Below are positions 17,916-24,303 of a DNA stretch of 24,303 bases, piece after piece. The notes under the pieces were generated by a model. The model did no database searches, had not been told where the DNA came from, and saw only the letters and a list, made by a program, of their open reading frames with translations. Positions within the stretch are counted from its first letter, which is position 1. Each line of letters begins with the position of its first letter. Source of the stretch: a virus; the IMG/VR virus record IMGVR_UViG_3300033148_001956, positions 1 to 24,303 of that record. One strand, given 5' to 3'. The translations under genes were made by a program, and so were the position numbers.

Positions 17916-19175
17916 TTAAGCGTAAGCTTCATTATATTTTTCTGCGAACGCTGTGTCTGCTTCAAATATCTGGCGTACTGCGTCAGAATACTTAAGCGCT
18001 GAATCTTTTTCTTGCAATTTGCTAACTTTTATACTCAACTCTTTAGCAATTCCGTTAGCACTATCGTCTTCGCCCATATCGCCTATCTCTCCAAACATAC
18101 TAACTTTTGGAAGAGATTTTACAATCTCTCTAAAAATTGTTAACTGTTCGGATTTTAAACTAAGCATAAGTTTAACCACTGCATCCTTAGTTTTTGGAAG
18201 TATTTTGCCTTCACGGTTCTGCTCGTTGAAAACAAATTTTTCCGCTTCGTTTTTAAAATTGGTTTCTCGCAACTCTGCGAATGCCTCTGCTCCTTTATCT
18301 GCTTTTTCTTGAAGTGCTTTAAATTCAGATGCTTTGACTGTGACATTTTTCTCACTGCCTTCTACTTTTCCGTCGCCTTCTTTTTCTTCTCCACCTTTAT
18401 CGCCTTCATCGCCTTCTTTATTCTCTCCGCCTTCTTCTCCGCCTTCGTCTTTATCATCTCCGCCTTCTTTTTCCCCACCTTCGTTATTTTCTCCACCCTC
18501 TTTATTTTCTTCGCTTTCATTTTCTTCGCTTTCTTTTTCTGGAGCCAAATCTTCAGCAAACTTACGAAGATTTTCTGAACTGAGTTCACTCATTTTACTT
18601 TGAAGATATTTTTTTTCTTCTGCATTTAATGAACCAGCTTCTTTTTTTAGAATGTCTTTTAAATTCATATAAGTATTATTAAATTGATTAATTATTGATT
18701 TTTCACTAAACACGATCTGTTTCAAGTCTTTAAAATAAGGCTTGTTTGTCAGCGCTCCGCCGACAAGTACATTCGTATAAACTTCTTGTGTCTCCGGATC
18801 CTCGTATACACGATAGAATTCAGGGCTGAAGTATTTATATTTCTTTTTGGAGAGGAGCTCTTTGCCTTCCTCTGTCCATTCTACTTTAGCCCAAAGGCCA
18901 CCTTCTTTAGCAGTGAGTTTTTTAAACCAACCGATTGCCGGTTTCTCATCGCTAACTTCGTGACCTTCCGTGATTGGAATATCACGACGAACCTTTGCTT
19001 TGAAGTTTTCTACAAATTGTTTAATATCGCGATTAGTTATTTTTATTTTACCATATTGAGTGTGTTCCCACTCCCCTAACGGAACAATATGTATTTCAGA
19101 AGGGATTCCCTTTTCCGCAAAACAGATAGGGAATGATATTGGCAATTTTAAATTTTCTTGTTTTTCTTTTTTCAT
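17916..19175 (-). CDS. Mu gpI-like prohead protease/scaffold
   Basis: Prohead maturation protease with an in-chain scaffold, as in the Mu I family. Residues 25-150 carry family landmarks: ITEGHEVSDEKPAIGWF (68-84), YKYFSPEFYR (113-122) and GGALTNKPYF (139-148). A Glu/Gly-rich acidic linker fills about 211-275, followed by a helical scaffold-like part to residue 419. An internal ATG (M170, 18668) could give a separate 250-residue scaffold, as with Mu I/Z or lambda C/Nu3. The context TACTTATATGA there is identical to the start of the next gene at 17888. The gene sits between portal and decoration genes, as expected. The catalytic residue cannot be assigned by eye. Confidence 0.85.
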   Translation of the reverse strand: MKKEKQENLKLPISFPICFAEKGIPSEIHIVPLGEWEHTQYGKIKITNRDIKQFVENFKAKVRRDIPITEGHEVSDEKPAIGWFKKLTAKEGGLWAKVEWTEEGKELLSKKKYKYFSPEFYRVYEDPETQEVYTNVLVGGALTNKPYFKDLKQIVFSEKSIINQFNNTYMNLKDILKKEAGSLNAEEKKYLQSKMSELSSENLRKFAEDLAPEKESEENESEENKEGGENNEGGEKEGGDDKDEGGEEGGENKEGDEGDKGGEEKEGDGKVEGSEKNVTVKASEFKALQEKADKGAEAFAELRETNFKNEAEKFVFNEQNREGKILPKTKDAVVKLMLSLKSEQLTIFREIVKSLPKVSMFGEIGDMGEDDSANGIAKELSIKVSKLQEKDSALKYSDAVRQIFEADTAFAEKYNEAYA

Positions 19176-19181
19176 AAAATT

Positions 19182-19210
19182 ATTATAACATTAAAATTAA
19201 ATCAATACAA
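19182..19210 (-). promoter_or_regulatory. Candidate internal promoter before the protease gene
   Basis: The 36-bp gap after the portal stop contains, on the minus strand, TTGTAT (19210-19205), a 17-nt spacer, and TATAAT (19187-19182). Six nucleotides separate TATAAT from the ATG at 19175, so the predicted +1 would be the A of the start codon, giving a leaderless mRNA. AT-richness makes chance matches possible. Confidence 0.45.
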
Positions 19211-19211
19211 A

Positions 19212-21641
19212 TTATTTTTCCTTTTTAATAAATCTATTTGCTAAACTGCTTTTTTTAACTATCGGTTTCTTCGGTTGCTTTATTTCGTTTAAAGCATCCC
19301 CCAGTTTAGCTTGTAATGATTTTGGCACTCCTGCTATGGTTGGCTTATCTTCTTCGTCTTGTAATATCTCGACCCATATCCCTCTACAGTTTGTATGGAA
19401 TATCCCCTGTCGCGCGATCGGATCATCCATTTTTACAATTCTGCCGTCCATACTCAAACAAAAATTACAAGTCCTCATATCTAATATCTCCGATCTTTGC
19501 AATGCGTATATTTTAGCAGCGTGCTTTTTAAATGCCTGCCTCCGCCCAATGTTTAGCTGTCCCGCGAGTACCGTCCCTTTTGTCGTCCTGACTAACTGAT
19601 CTATTTTTTTGGCTATTGCTACATCCACCGCTCCTGTCACTTGCGCTGGCGGCCTGCCTTTTTCTAATTGATTGATCAATTCTTTTTTTGCTTCAAACAC
19701 CAAATCGTCAACATGCTTCGTCGCTATCGCGTCTGCCATTAAATCAAGCTGTTTCATATCGTCAGTTGCGTTAGCTGGCGCGCCTACTCCCATTTCACGC
19801 GCCGCATTATTTTTGCCATACTCATAGGCAGATTTCATATAATTTTTGAGCGTCATTCTATATTCTGATTTTAACTTAATACTTAATTCTTTAATTTTGG
19901 CAATATCTTTTTTTCTGACTGCGTCTGATAGCTGGCTGGTATATTTATTTTTTGCCTCTGTTAATATCTCAGTGGTTTCTTTGGAAAAAGCTGCTTCGCT
20001 CTTATCAAGCATATTATTTAAACCATTAAAATTTACTTTCTTTTCGGCAAAGGTCAGCGCTCTCCAACTTTTAAAATCATTCTGTTGCTGAAATATCAAG
20101 CGTTTAATCTCTTTATACTTCTCACTTAATATCGCATTGACTTCGTTAAAAAAATTAGTATCTGAATCAATAGTTTTTATCTTCTCAATGGTCTGGCTAA
20201 TAAAATTTATCTGCTCGGTCATTTTCAAATTACTAATTTTATTTTCTATGCTTGCCCTGATTGTTGCTTTATCGCCTATATCTATAACTCTTTTTTTTTT
20301 AAACTTATTCAGGGTTTCTGATAAGCCAATGTCATCGGTTATGTCATCTTTATTTTTTTTATCAACTTTTTTTTTATCCTTTTTATCGTCTATCTCCTCA
20401 TCCTCCTCGCGCTCAGGCAATCCTAACATTTCACGGAAGTATTGCTCATCATTCTCGCCCGGCTTAATTGCGCCACTCTGAGTCAATCTTTGGTATGCTG
20501 TTGATAACCCTTCAACATCTGCCCTGCTAATTCCCGCATAGGATAATAACGGATATCCATTTTTAAGATTATCAAAATTTAAATCCACTAACTGAGGAAT
20601 AGCATATTTATTAAATACATCTATAATCTGATTTGCTACCGCTTCAAGCGACTGTAAAAATAATTCACTCTGGTCTTGGCTTAATGCCCGTGATCCAACC
20701 GTTCCCGCGCCGAGTTCTAAAAATTGAGCAAGGACAGCTTTTACTATCTCCCTGTTGTGATGAGAGATTGAACTTTTTGGGTCTCTGATGGTATTACCTT
20801 TCATATCCATAAATTCAATTTCGTAATCTGATGGCTCTATGATATACGCTTGCTCATGCGCGCGCAAATTCTTTAAAATCTTTTCAGCTTGTGCTTCGTC
20901 TTTAGGAGTATATCCTTCTGGCATTTTTGCTTTTGGAACTCCTATCGCTTGCCTTTCAAAACCGATTGCTTCAATTTTATAAAAATTATTTTTGTAATAC
21001 CAATGTTTATAAGAAGCTCTCAAAATAGAATTTCCCCACCAATTATCTCCTTCCTTTTCATTTACAAAAACACACAATTTATCCATTGGTATGCTGACTA
21101 ATTCTCCACCTGAAGTCATCTGTTGGATTCCGTTATTTCCATCTTCGGTTTGCCAGTTATGAATACTCTTAGGCATTCGCGGAGCGAGTTTGCGCCAAAC
21201 AATACGCATCTTCCCATTTACTTCTTTTGTGTCAAATACTTTTTCAAAAACCATAACACCATACGGCATCATTAAAAGTGCTTGACGCAAAAGGTCAGCC
21301 CATGTAATTGTCATATATTCAAAAAGCGCGGCATTAATAAAATCCGCGACTTCTTTATCTTGGTCGTCTTCACTGGCAGGTTGAATAAACCAGTTAGCGC
21401 GCCTGATTGGCAGAGAGGTTACTAAAATAGAAGCCTTGACTGTGGCGTCTGATTTTCTCATTTCGTCATACTTCTCTATTCCCTCTGTCCCCTGCAATGT
21501 AGTATTATAATCCTCAGTTATAACTCCGTGAGTTATCTCTATCCCTGTGTCGCCTATTTCCTCTTTGCTTGCCCCTTTTATTTTTTGTGGTTCAGCGGCT
21601 TTTTGTTTGCCAGCTGTAATTTCCAGTCCGAGTATTTTCAT
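19212..21641 (-). CDS. Portal protein (DUF935) fused to MuF-type head protein
   Basis: One 809-residue chain joins two proteins usually encoded separately. Residues about 30-410 match the DUF935/Mu gp29 portal family (for example WADLLRQALLMMPYGVMVFEKVF, QAIGVPKAKMPEG split over 113-242), the dodecameric ring at the packaging vertex. A charged linker (411-437, rich in E, D, K) leads to a long helical region. The C-terminal part ends in the SPP1 gp7/Mu F signature with C725, C728, H749 and C752 (CNFC...HTNC). MuF proteins are minor head proteins carried in the capsid. The gene follows terL after 11 nt. Fusion is natural here: there is one uninterrupted frame across the linker. Confidence 0.94.
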   Translation of the reverse strand: MKILGLEITAGKQKAAEPQKIKGASKEEIGDTGIEITHGVITEDYNTTLQGTEGIEKYDEMRKSDATVKASILVTSLPIRRANWFIQPASEDDQDKEVADFINAALFEYMTITWADLLRQALLMMPYGVMVFEKVFDTKEVNGKMRIVWRKLAPRMPKSIHNWQTEDGNNGIQQMTSGGELVSIPMDKLCVFVNEKEGDNWWGNSILRASYKHWYYKNNFYKIEAIGFERQAIGVPKAKMPEGYTPKDEAQAEKILKNLRAHEQAYIIEPSDYEIEFMDMKGNTIRDPKSSISHHNREIVKAVLAQFLELGAGTVGSRALSQDQSELFLQSLEAVANQIIDVFNKYAIPQLVDLNFDNLKNGYPLLSYAGISRADVEGLSTAYQRLTQSGAIKPGENDEQYFREMLGLPEREEDEEIDDKKDKKKVDKKNKDDITDDIGLSETLNKFKKKRVIDIGDKATIRASIENKISNLKMTEQINFISQTIEKIKTIDSDTNFFNEVNAILSEKYKEIKRLIFQQQNDFKSWRALTFAEKKVNFNGLNNMLDKSEAAFSKETTEILTEAKNKYTSQLSDAVRKKDIAKIKELSIKLKSEYRMTLKNYMKSAYEYGKNNAAREMGVGAPANATDDMKQLDLMADAIATKHVDDLVFEAKKELINQLEKGRPPAQVTGAVDVAIAKKIDQLVRTTKGTVLAGQLNIGRRQAFKKHAAKIYALQRSEILDMRTCNFCLSMDGRIVKMDDPIARQGIFHTNCRGIWVEILQDEEDKPTIAGVPKSLQAKLGDALNEIKQPKKPIVKKSSLANRFIKKEK

Positions 21642-21652
21642 AAATTTTTATT

Positions 21653-23194
21653 TTAAAATTGTTTTTTCATTAATCCGCCTGTGATAGTTTTCTGTTCCTC
21701 TATATTCTTTGCTTGTTTTAATTTTTCTGCATGCTTAGTCAATGGCCAGTGCTGTAAAGCGCACATTAACGAATCTGGTATATGATCATCTTTTTTAACT
21801 GGCTTGTCACTCCCTTCTTGATAGCGGTATCTTTTAAGTTGCCACTTAGCTTCAATCAATCGTTTAGGTATTTTAATCTTTGCTCTCTCAAAATAAGCGC
21901 GAAGATTTCCAACCATACCGTCTTTTTCTTTTCCGAATACTACTTCAATAACCGCACATCGCAATCCAGCTTTTTTCAATGCATTTTTTAAATCTGCGTT
22001 TTCAAACTTTCCAGCCGAGTCGGCATATATAAATCTGTGTCCGCTTTCCTTTACTCTCTTGACAACATACTTAATTATTATTTCACTTCTAACTTGAGTA
22101 AAATTTTTATTCTCTATAAGAATTTTAATACCATCGCGCCACTTCATTAAATCTGTAACTGAGGTCATTGAGCTGAAGCCCCAGTCAATTCCTATTATCC
22201 GTTCTGCGTCTTTAATTATATTATACACCTTTTCTATTTTGTCGTCAAAAATTGAAGCCTCCACATCCTCCGGTTTCAATACCAGCCCAGCCGCGCTCGG
22301 CCTGTTTCCCATGTATTCTACTAAAAACCAATCAAGCGTCGGCTTCTCTCTCCACGCCTGAATAATATTATCAATCGGTATCCAACCCTCATTGTCGCCA
22401 ACCCTTCCCTTTGCCAATTTTTTTAATTTTTGCAAATCTGGTATCTCCTCATTCAATGTCGGATCATTCCATATCCTAAAATCAAAGGATTGTACTATAT
22501 CAAATATATCCCAGCTGAACCGAACATAGCCGAGTTCGTCGGCTTTGTCCCATGTCTCCTGAAAAATACCAAATATCTTATGGAATGTACTGGTCATTAT
22601 TACCAGCTGGTTTTGGCTGGTATTAACCATTGGCAATGCGTCTTTTATCAATTCATCTTTTGTCTCACAAACCTCATCAGCCATCAGGACATCTGGATGA
22701 GGACCGCGAATCTGTTTCGTTGACGCAGTCACGCATTTAAAATAATTTCTATCTTTAGTTTTGGTTTCGCTGATTGTTGGCTCGCCTTTTAAATAATCTA
22801 AAATAACAGGATCAAGGTAGCAGTATTCTGTAAAATAATTATAAACAATTTTTGCCTGCGCTTCCGCGCCACCCATATCTATAACTGATCTATCTTTAAA
22901 AAACCAAAGACAAAAACCGAGCGCAGATAGGAATTTACTTTTCCCCCCGCCTCTCGGTCCCTTGATTATTATTCTCTTTGTTTTGCCCGTCCACGCTGTC
23001 GCAAACATTCTCTTGAATATCTTCGGCCACTTCATTGTCGGCACTCTTGTCTTCATGAAGCTTATCGGTTTGTGTTGGTTTAATTTTTTCAGATCCACAT
23101 TCGTCCTTTCCTTCCATTTTTCCACTTTCGCTATTGTCTCCTTTGGTGTGAGCGATTTCGTTTGCTTCAATAATAATTTTGTTGACTGTGTCAT
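21653..23194 (-). CDS. terL: Terminase large subunit (ATPase/nuclease)
   Basis: Packaging motor that pumps DNA into the prohead through the portal and cuts concatemers. Visible motifs: Walker A GPRGGGKS (79-86), Walker B VLMADE (169-174), coupling motif TST (201-203). In the RNase H-like nuclease half the likely metal ligands are D337 (GIDWGFSS), D392 (YADSAG) and the DDHIPD cluster (469-474). Length 513 aa is normal. The ATG at 23194 lies inside terS; M47 or M54 are alternatives, but Walker A falls inside the terS overlap with any of them. No SD is seen. The stop is followed after 11 nt by the portal gene. Confidence 0.96.
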   Translation of the reverse strand: MTQSTKLLLKQTKSLTPKETIAKVEKWKERTNVDLKKLNQHKPISFMKTRVPTMKWPKIFKRMFATAWTGKTKRIIIKGPRGGGKSKFLSALGFCLWFFKDRSVIDMGGAEAQAKIVYNYFTEYCYLDPVILDYLKGEPTISETKTKDRNYFKCVTASTKQIRGPHPDVLMADEVCETKDELIKDALPMVNTSQNQLVIMTSTFHKIFGIFQETWDKADELGYVRFSWDIFDIVQSFDFRIWNDPTLNEEIPDLQKLKKLAKGRVGDNEGWIPIDNIIQAWREKPTLDWFLVEYMGNRPSAAGLVLKPEDVEASIFDDKIEKVYNIIKDAERIIGIDWGFSSMTSVTDLMKWRDGIKILIENKNFTQVRSEIIIKYVVKRVKESGHRFIYADSAGKFENADLKNALKKAGLRCAVIEVVFGKEKDGMVGNLRAYFERAKIKIPKRLIEAKWQLKRYRYQEGSDKPVKKDDHIPDSLMCALQHWPLTKHAEKLKQAKNIEEQKTITGGLMKKQF

Positions 23195-23624
23195 AAAATT
23201 GTTGTTGTTTATTTTCTGGCAAAACTTTAATTAAAGTTAGCAAATCTTCTTTTGTAAATTCTTGAACCTGTTTAACGATTTGAGTTTTATCCCATCCTAA
23301 AAAATAACTTAGCCACAGCTCTATTGAATACGGATTTCCCTTGACGCAAGAATTCCGCCAACCTGCGAAAACTGAACCTGTATGTTCTCTCCCCCAGTCG
23401 TCTCTAATCTTTTGTATCCGTTTATCAAAGTCATCCCGCTTTTTCCAATCTGATAAAGTATCAGGATGCACATCATATTTCATAGCAAATTGAGCTTGTG
23501 TCTTACATCCATATATTTCCTCGCGCTCATTCATAGGCAAAGCAAACCATTGAATAAATTTAAAATACTCGCTTGACTTGTATGGTTCATTCTCGGTTTT
23601 TATAGGTGGTTGTTTATCACTCAT
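22935..23624 (-). CDS. terS: Terminase small subunit-like protein
   Basis: Likely the DNA-recognition subunit of the packaging motor, which binds the packaging site and hands DNA to TerL. Residues about 41-66 (KTQAQFAMKYDVHPDTLSDW) form a helix-turn-helix like the phBC6A51-type HTH of small terminases. Residues 67-150 are helical and suited to oligomerisation. The last 80 residues are a polar, acidic, low-complexity tail (many E, D, N, K). The gene lies directly upstream of terL, follows the predicted promoter, and its last 260 nt are also read as the N-terminus of TerL in the +1 frame. Length (229 aa) is somewhat long for TerS because of this tail. The call rests on the HTH and position; a general HTH regulator is less likely. 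Confidence 0.82.
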   Translation of the reverse strand: MSDKQPPIKTENEPYKSSEYFKFIQWFALPMNEREEIYGCKTQAQFAMKYDVHPDTLSDWKKRDDFDKRIQKIRDDWGREHTGSVFAGWRNSCVKGNPYSIELWLSYFLGWDKTQIVKQVQEFTKEDLLTLIKVLPENKQQQFYDTVNKIIIEANEIAHTKGDNSESGKMEGKDECGSEKIKPTQTDKLHEDKSADNEVAEDIQENVCDSVDGQNKENNNQGTERRGEK

Positions 23625-23653
23625 TTTTCTAAAATTAGTTTATTTAAAAACAT
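23621..23653 (-). CDS. Possible 10-aa leader ORF coupled to terS
   Basis: Within the promoter leader, ATG at 23653 is preceded by the purine-rich stretch AGAGAAGAGA and opens a 10-codon frame, MFLNKLILEK. Its TGA overlaps the small terminase ATG as ATGA. terS itself has no SD, so reinitiation from this mini-ORF could deliver ribosomes to it. So short a frame may be chance; the ATGA junction and purine tract are the only support. Confidence 0.3.
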   Translation of the reverse strand: MFLNKLILEK

Positions 23654-23671
23654 TCTCTTCTCTATGTTTAT

Positions 23672-23700
23672 ATTATATAAAATTCCGATTAACTTTGCAA
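23672..23700 (-). promoter_or_regulatory. Sigma70-type promoter for the packaging/late operon
   Basis: Reading the minus strand, TTGCAA (23700-23695) is followed by exactly 17 nt and then TATAAT (23677-23672). Predicted transcription start is near 23665, giving a leader of about 40 nt to the small terminase ATG at 23624. It lies in the longest gene-free gap (23625-23719). An imperfect inverted repeat (AAAATCCGATT / AATCGG-A-ATTTT, about 23720 to 23681) flanks the -35 box and could be an operator. Confidence 0.7.
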
Positions 23701-23719
23701 GTATTTTTAAAATCGGATT

Positions 23720-23875
23720 TTATAAATCAAGAATTTTCGCAGGATCCATTGTTATGTCTACTAACTCCTGTGTTCTCTTCTCTATTCTTTTTTCATTCTC
23801 TTTTAATTCTGCTCTCCTCGCTTCTTGCTTTTTTTTGCGTCTTCGCTTCCAGCGCGTACTTCTTTTTTTTAACAT
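23720..23875 (-). CDS. Small Arg/Lys-rich protein (51 aa)
   Basis: A 51-residue open frame overlaps the preceding gene by 7 nt (ATGTTAA), a typical coupled phage arrangement. The N-terminal 30 residues are extremely basic (RWKRRRKKKQEARR), which suggests nucleic-acid binding. The C-terminus (VDITMDPAKILDL) is neutral to acidic. No family is recognised. It is the last gene before the promoter that faces the terminase genes, so it may belong to a different transcription unit from the packaging genes. Confidence 0.5.
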   Translation of the reverse strand: MLKKRSTRWKRRRKKKQEARRAELKENEKRIEKRTQELVDITMDPAKILDL

Positions 23876-24039
23876 ACCCATTCTAAAATTTCCTTTGCTC
23901 TATTCTCTATCACTTCGTCTTTTGTTTTATGCATCCTTTCTAAATCTTTTGTATCTCTCAATAGACTTCTTAATGTTCCCTCTATAAATCTTAATTTTCT
24001 TTTTTCTGCTTCCGCTTTTTTTGTTTTGCCAAATAACAT
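23869..24039 (-). CDS. Small basic helical protein (56 aa)
   Basis: A short open frame encodes a 56-residue, strongly charged, probably all-helical protein that starts MLFGKTKKAEAEKRK and ends EILEWVC. No known domain is recognised. Support for it being real: it starts 10 nt after the upstream stop, its spacer TAAAATAAAATTT before the ATG repeats the spacer of the upstream gene, its stop overlaps the start of the next small gene by 7 nt, and its Lys/Glu/Arg composition matches neighbouring phage small proteins. It could be a terminase accessory or HNH-region remnant; this cannot be told from the sequence. Confidence 0.55.
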   Translation of the reverse strand: MLFGKTKKAEAEKRKLRFIEGTLRSLLRDTKDLERMHKTKDEVIENRAKEILEWVC

Positions 24040-24049
24040 AAATTTTATT

Positions 24050-24283
24050 TTAAATTAAATTATAAACTTTTATACTTTCAATATCATATCCATTAAAAGA
24101 TTCATCTTTTTTTATTGCTCCTTTTTCTTTTAATTCATCAAATTCTTTTTTTTGTTTTTGAACCCAATCAAAAAATAAATCAATCGCTTTTTTTGTTGCT
24201 TCAATTTTATTATTATAATTAGTTCCCCGAATAATAATTGTTTTTTCATCATTAAAGATGAAAACTAAATCTAAATTTCCCAT
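24050..24283 (-). CDS. Small protein of unknown function (77 aa)
   Basis: I do not recognise a family. The product is 77 residues. Its first half looks like a beta-hairpin (LDLVFIFNDEKTIIIRG) and its second half is a Lys/Glu-rich amphipathic helix (about residues 28-58). There is no signal peptide or membrane segment. The start is an ATG preceded by TAAAATAAAATTT, with no Shine-Dalgarno. The stop is 10 nt upstream of the next small gene, in the same orientation as the terminase operon. Position just before the terminase genes suggests a pre-packaging or regulatory accessory gene, but nothing in the sequence assigns a role. Confidence 0.6.
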   Translation of the reverse strand: MGNLDLVFIFNDEKTIIIRGTNYNNKIEATKKAIDLFFDWVQKQKKEFDELKEKGAIKKDESFNGYDIESIKVYNLI

Positions 24284-24303
24284 AAATTTTATTTTAATTA
24301 ATT

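Noticed and set aside
23625-24049. Plus-strand open frames at 23578-23987
   Set aside because: They are hydrophobic antisense shadows of two small coupled minus-strand genes rich in Lys and Glu.

Overview
The window is the packaging, head and tail gene module of a tailed double-stranded DNA phage or prophage. Every supported gene is on the minus strand, so transcription runs from high to low coordinates. The order is that of a siphovirus: small terminase, large terminase, portal fused to a MuF-type protein, protease/scaffold, decoration protein, major capsid protein, head accessory genes, head-tail connectors, tail tube, tail-assembly chaperone with a frameshift, tape measure, baseplate, tail tip and fibre. 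The head proteins (DUF935 portal, MuF, gpI-like protease, gp36-like and gpG-like proteins) resemble Mu-type heads. There is a tail tube but no contractile sheath. DNA is AT-rich. TAA, TGA and TAG all serve as stops, so the code is standard. Clear Shine-Dalgarno sites are rare. The host cannot be named from the sequence; an uncultured bacterium is the best statement, and a host with weak SD use (Bacteroidota, some Patescibacteria) is a guess.

Region by region: 24.3-23.7 kb holds three small genes of unknown function, followed by a strong sigma70-like promoter (TTGCAA-N17-TATAAT) facing the terminase genes. At 23.6-21.7 kb the terminase genes overlap out of frame by 260 nt, including the Walker A codons of TerL. 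At 21.6-15.1 kb lie the portal-MuF fusion, protease/scaffold, decoration protein, capsid protein and three accessory head genes, the last broken by an exact 26-bp tandem duplication. At 15.1-8.5 kb sits an unusual cassette: a 791-residue collagen-like fibre with GDT/GDK triplets, a very short APS-kinase-like protein, a sulfotransferase, a CBM-like virion protein, a SAM methyltransferase, a GT-B glycosyltransferase and a small NKTIL-repeat protein. Its genes overlap or nearly abut one another and the next connector gene, so it looks like an integral part of the late operon. At 8.5-0 kb are the connectors, tail terminator, tail tube, chaperone G/GT (A10-G slippery site), tape measure, hub, two tail proteins and a glycine-rich adhesin-like protein.

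The main candidate for a new system is the 15.1-8.5 kb cassette. The inference is that the phage builds a proline-poor collagen-like head fibre, held by Lys-Gly-Asp pairs, and decorates it (most plausibly at the Thr of GDT) with sugars that may be methylated and sulfated. The alternative is that these enzymes alter the host surface late in infection. No lysis, replication, integration or lysogeny genes are visible.
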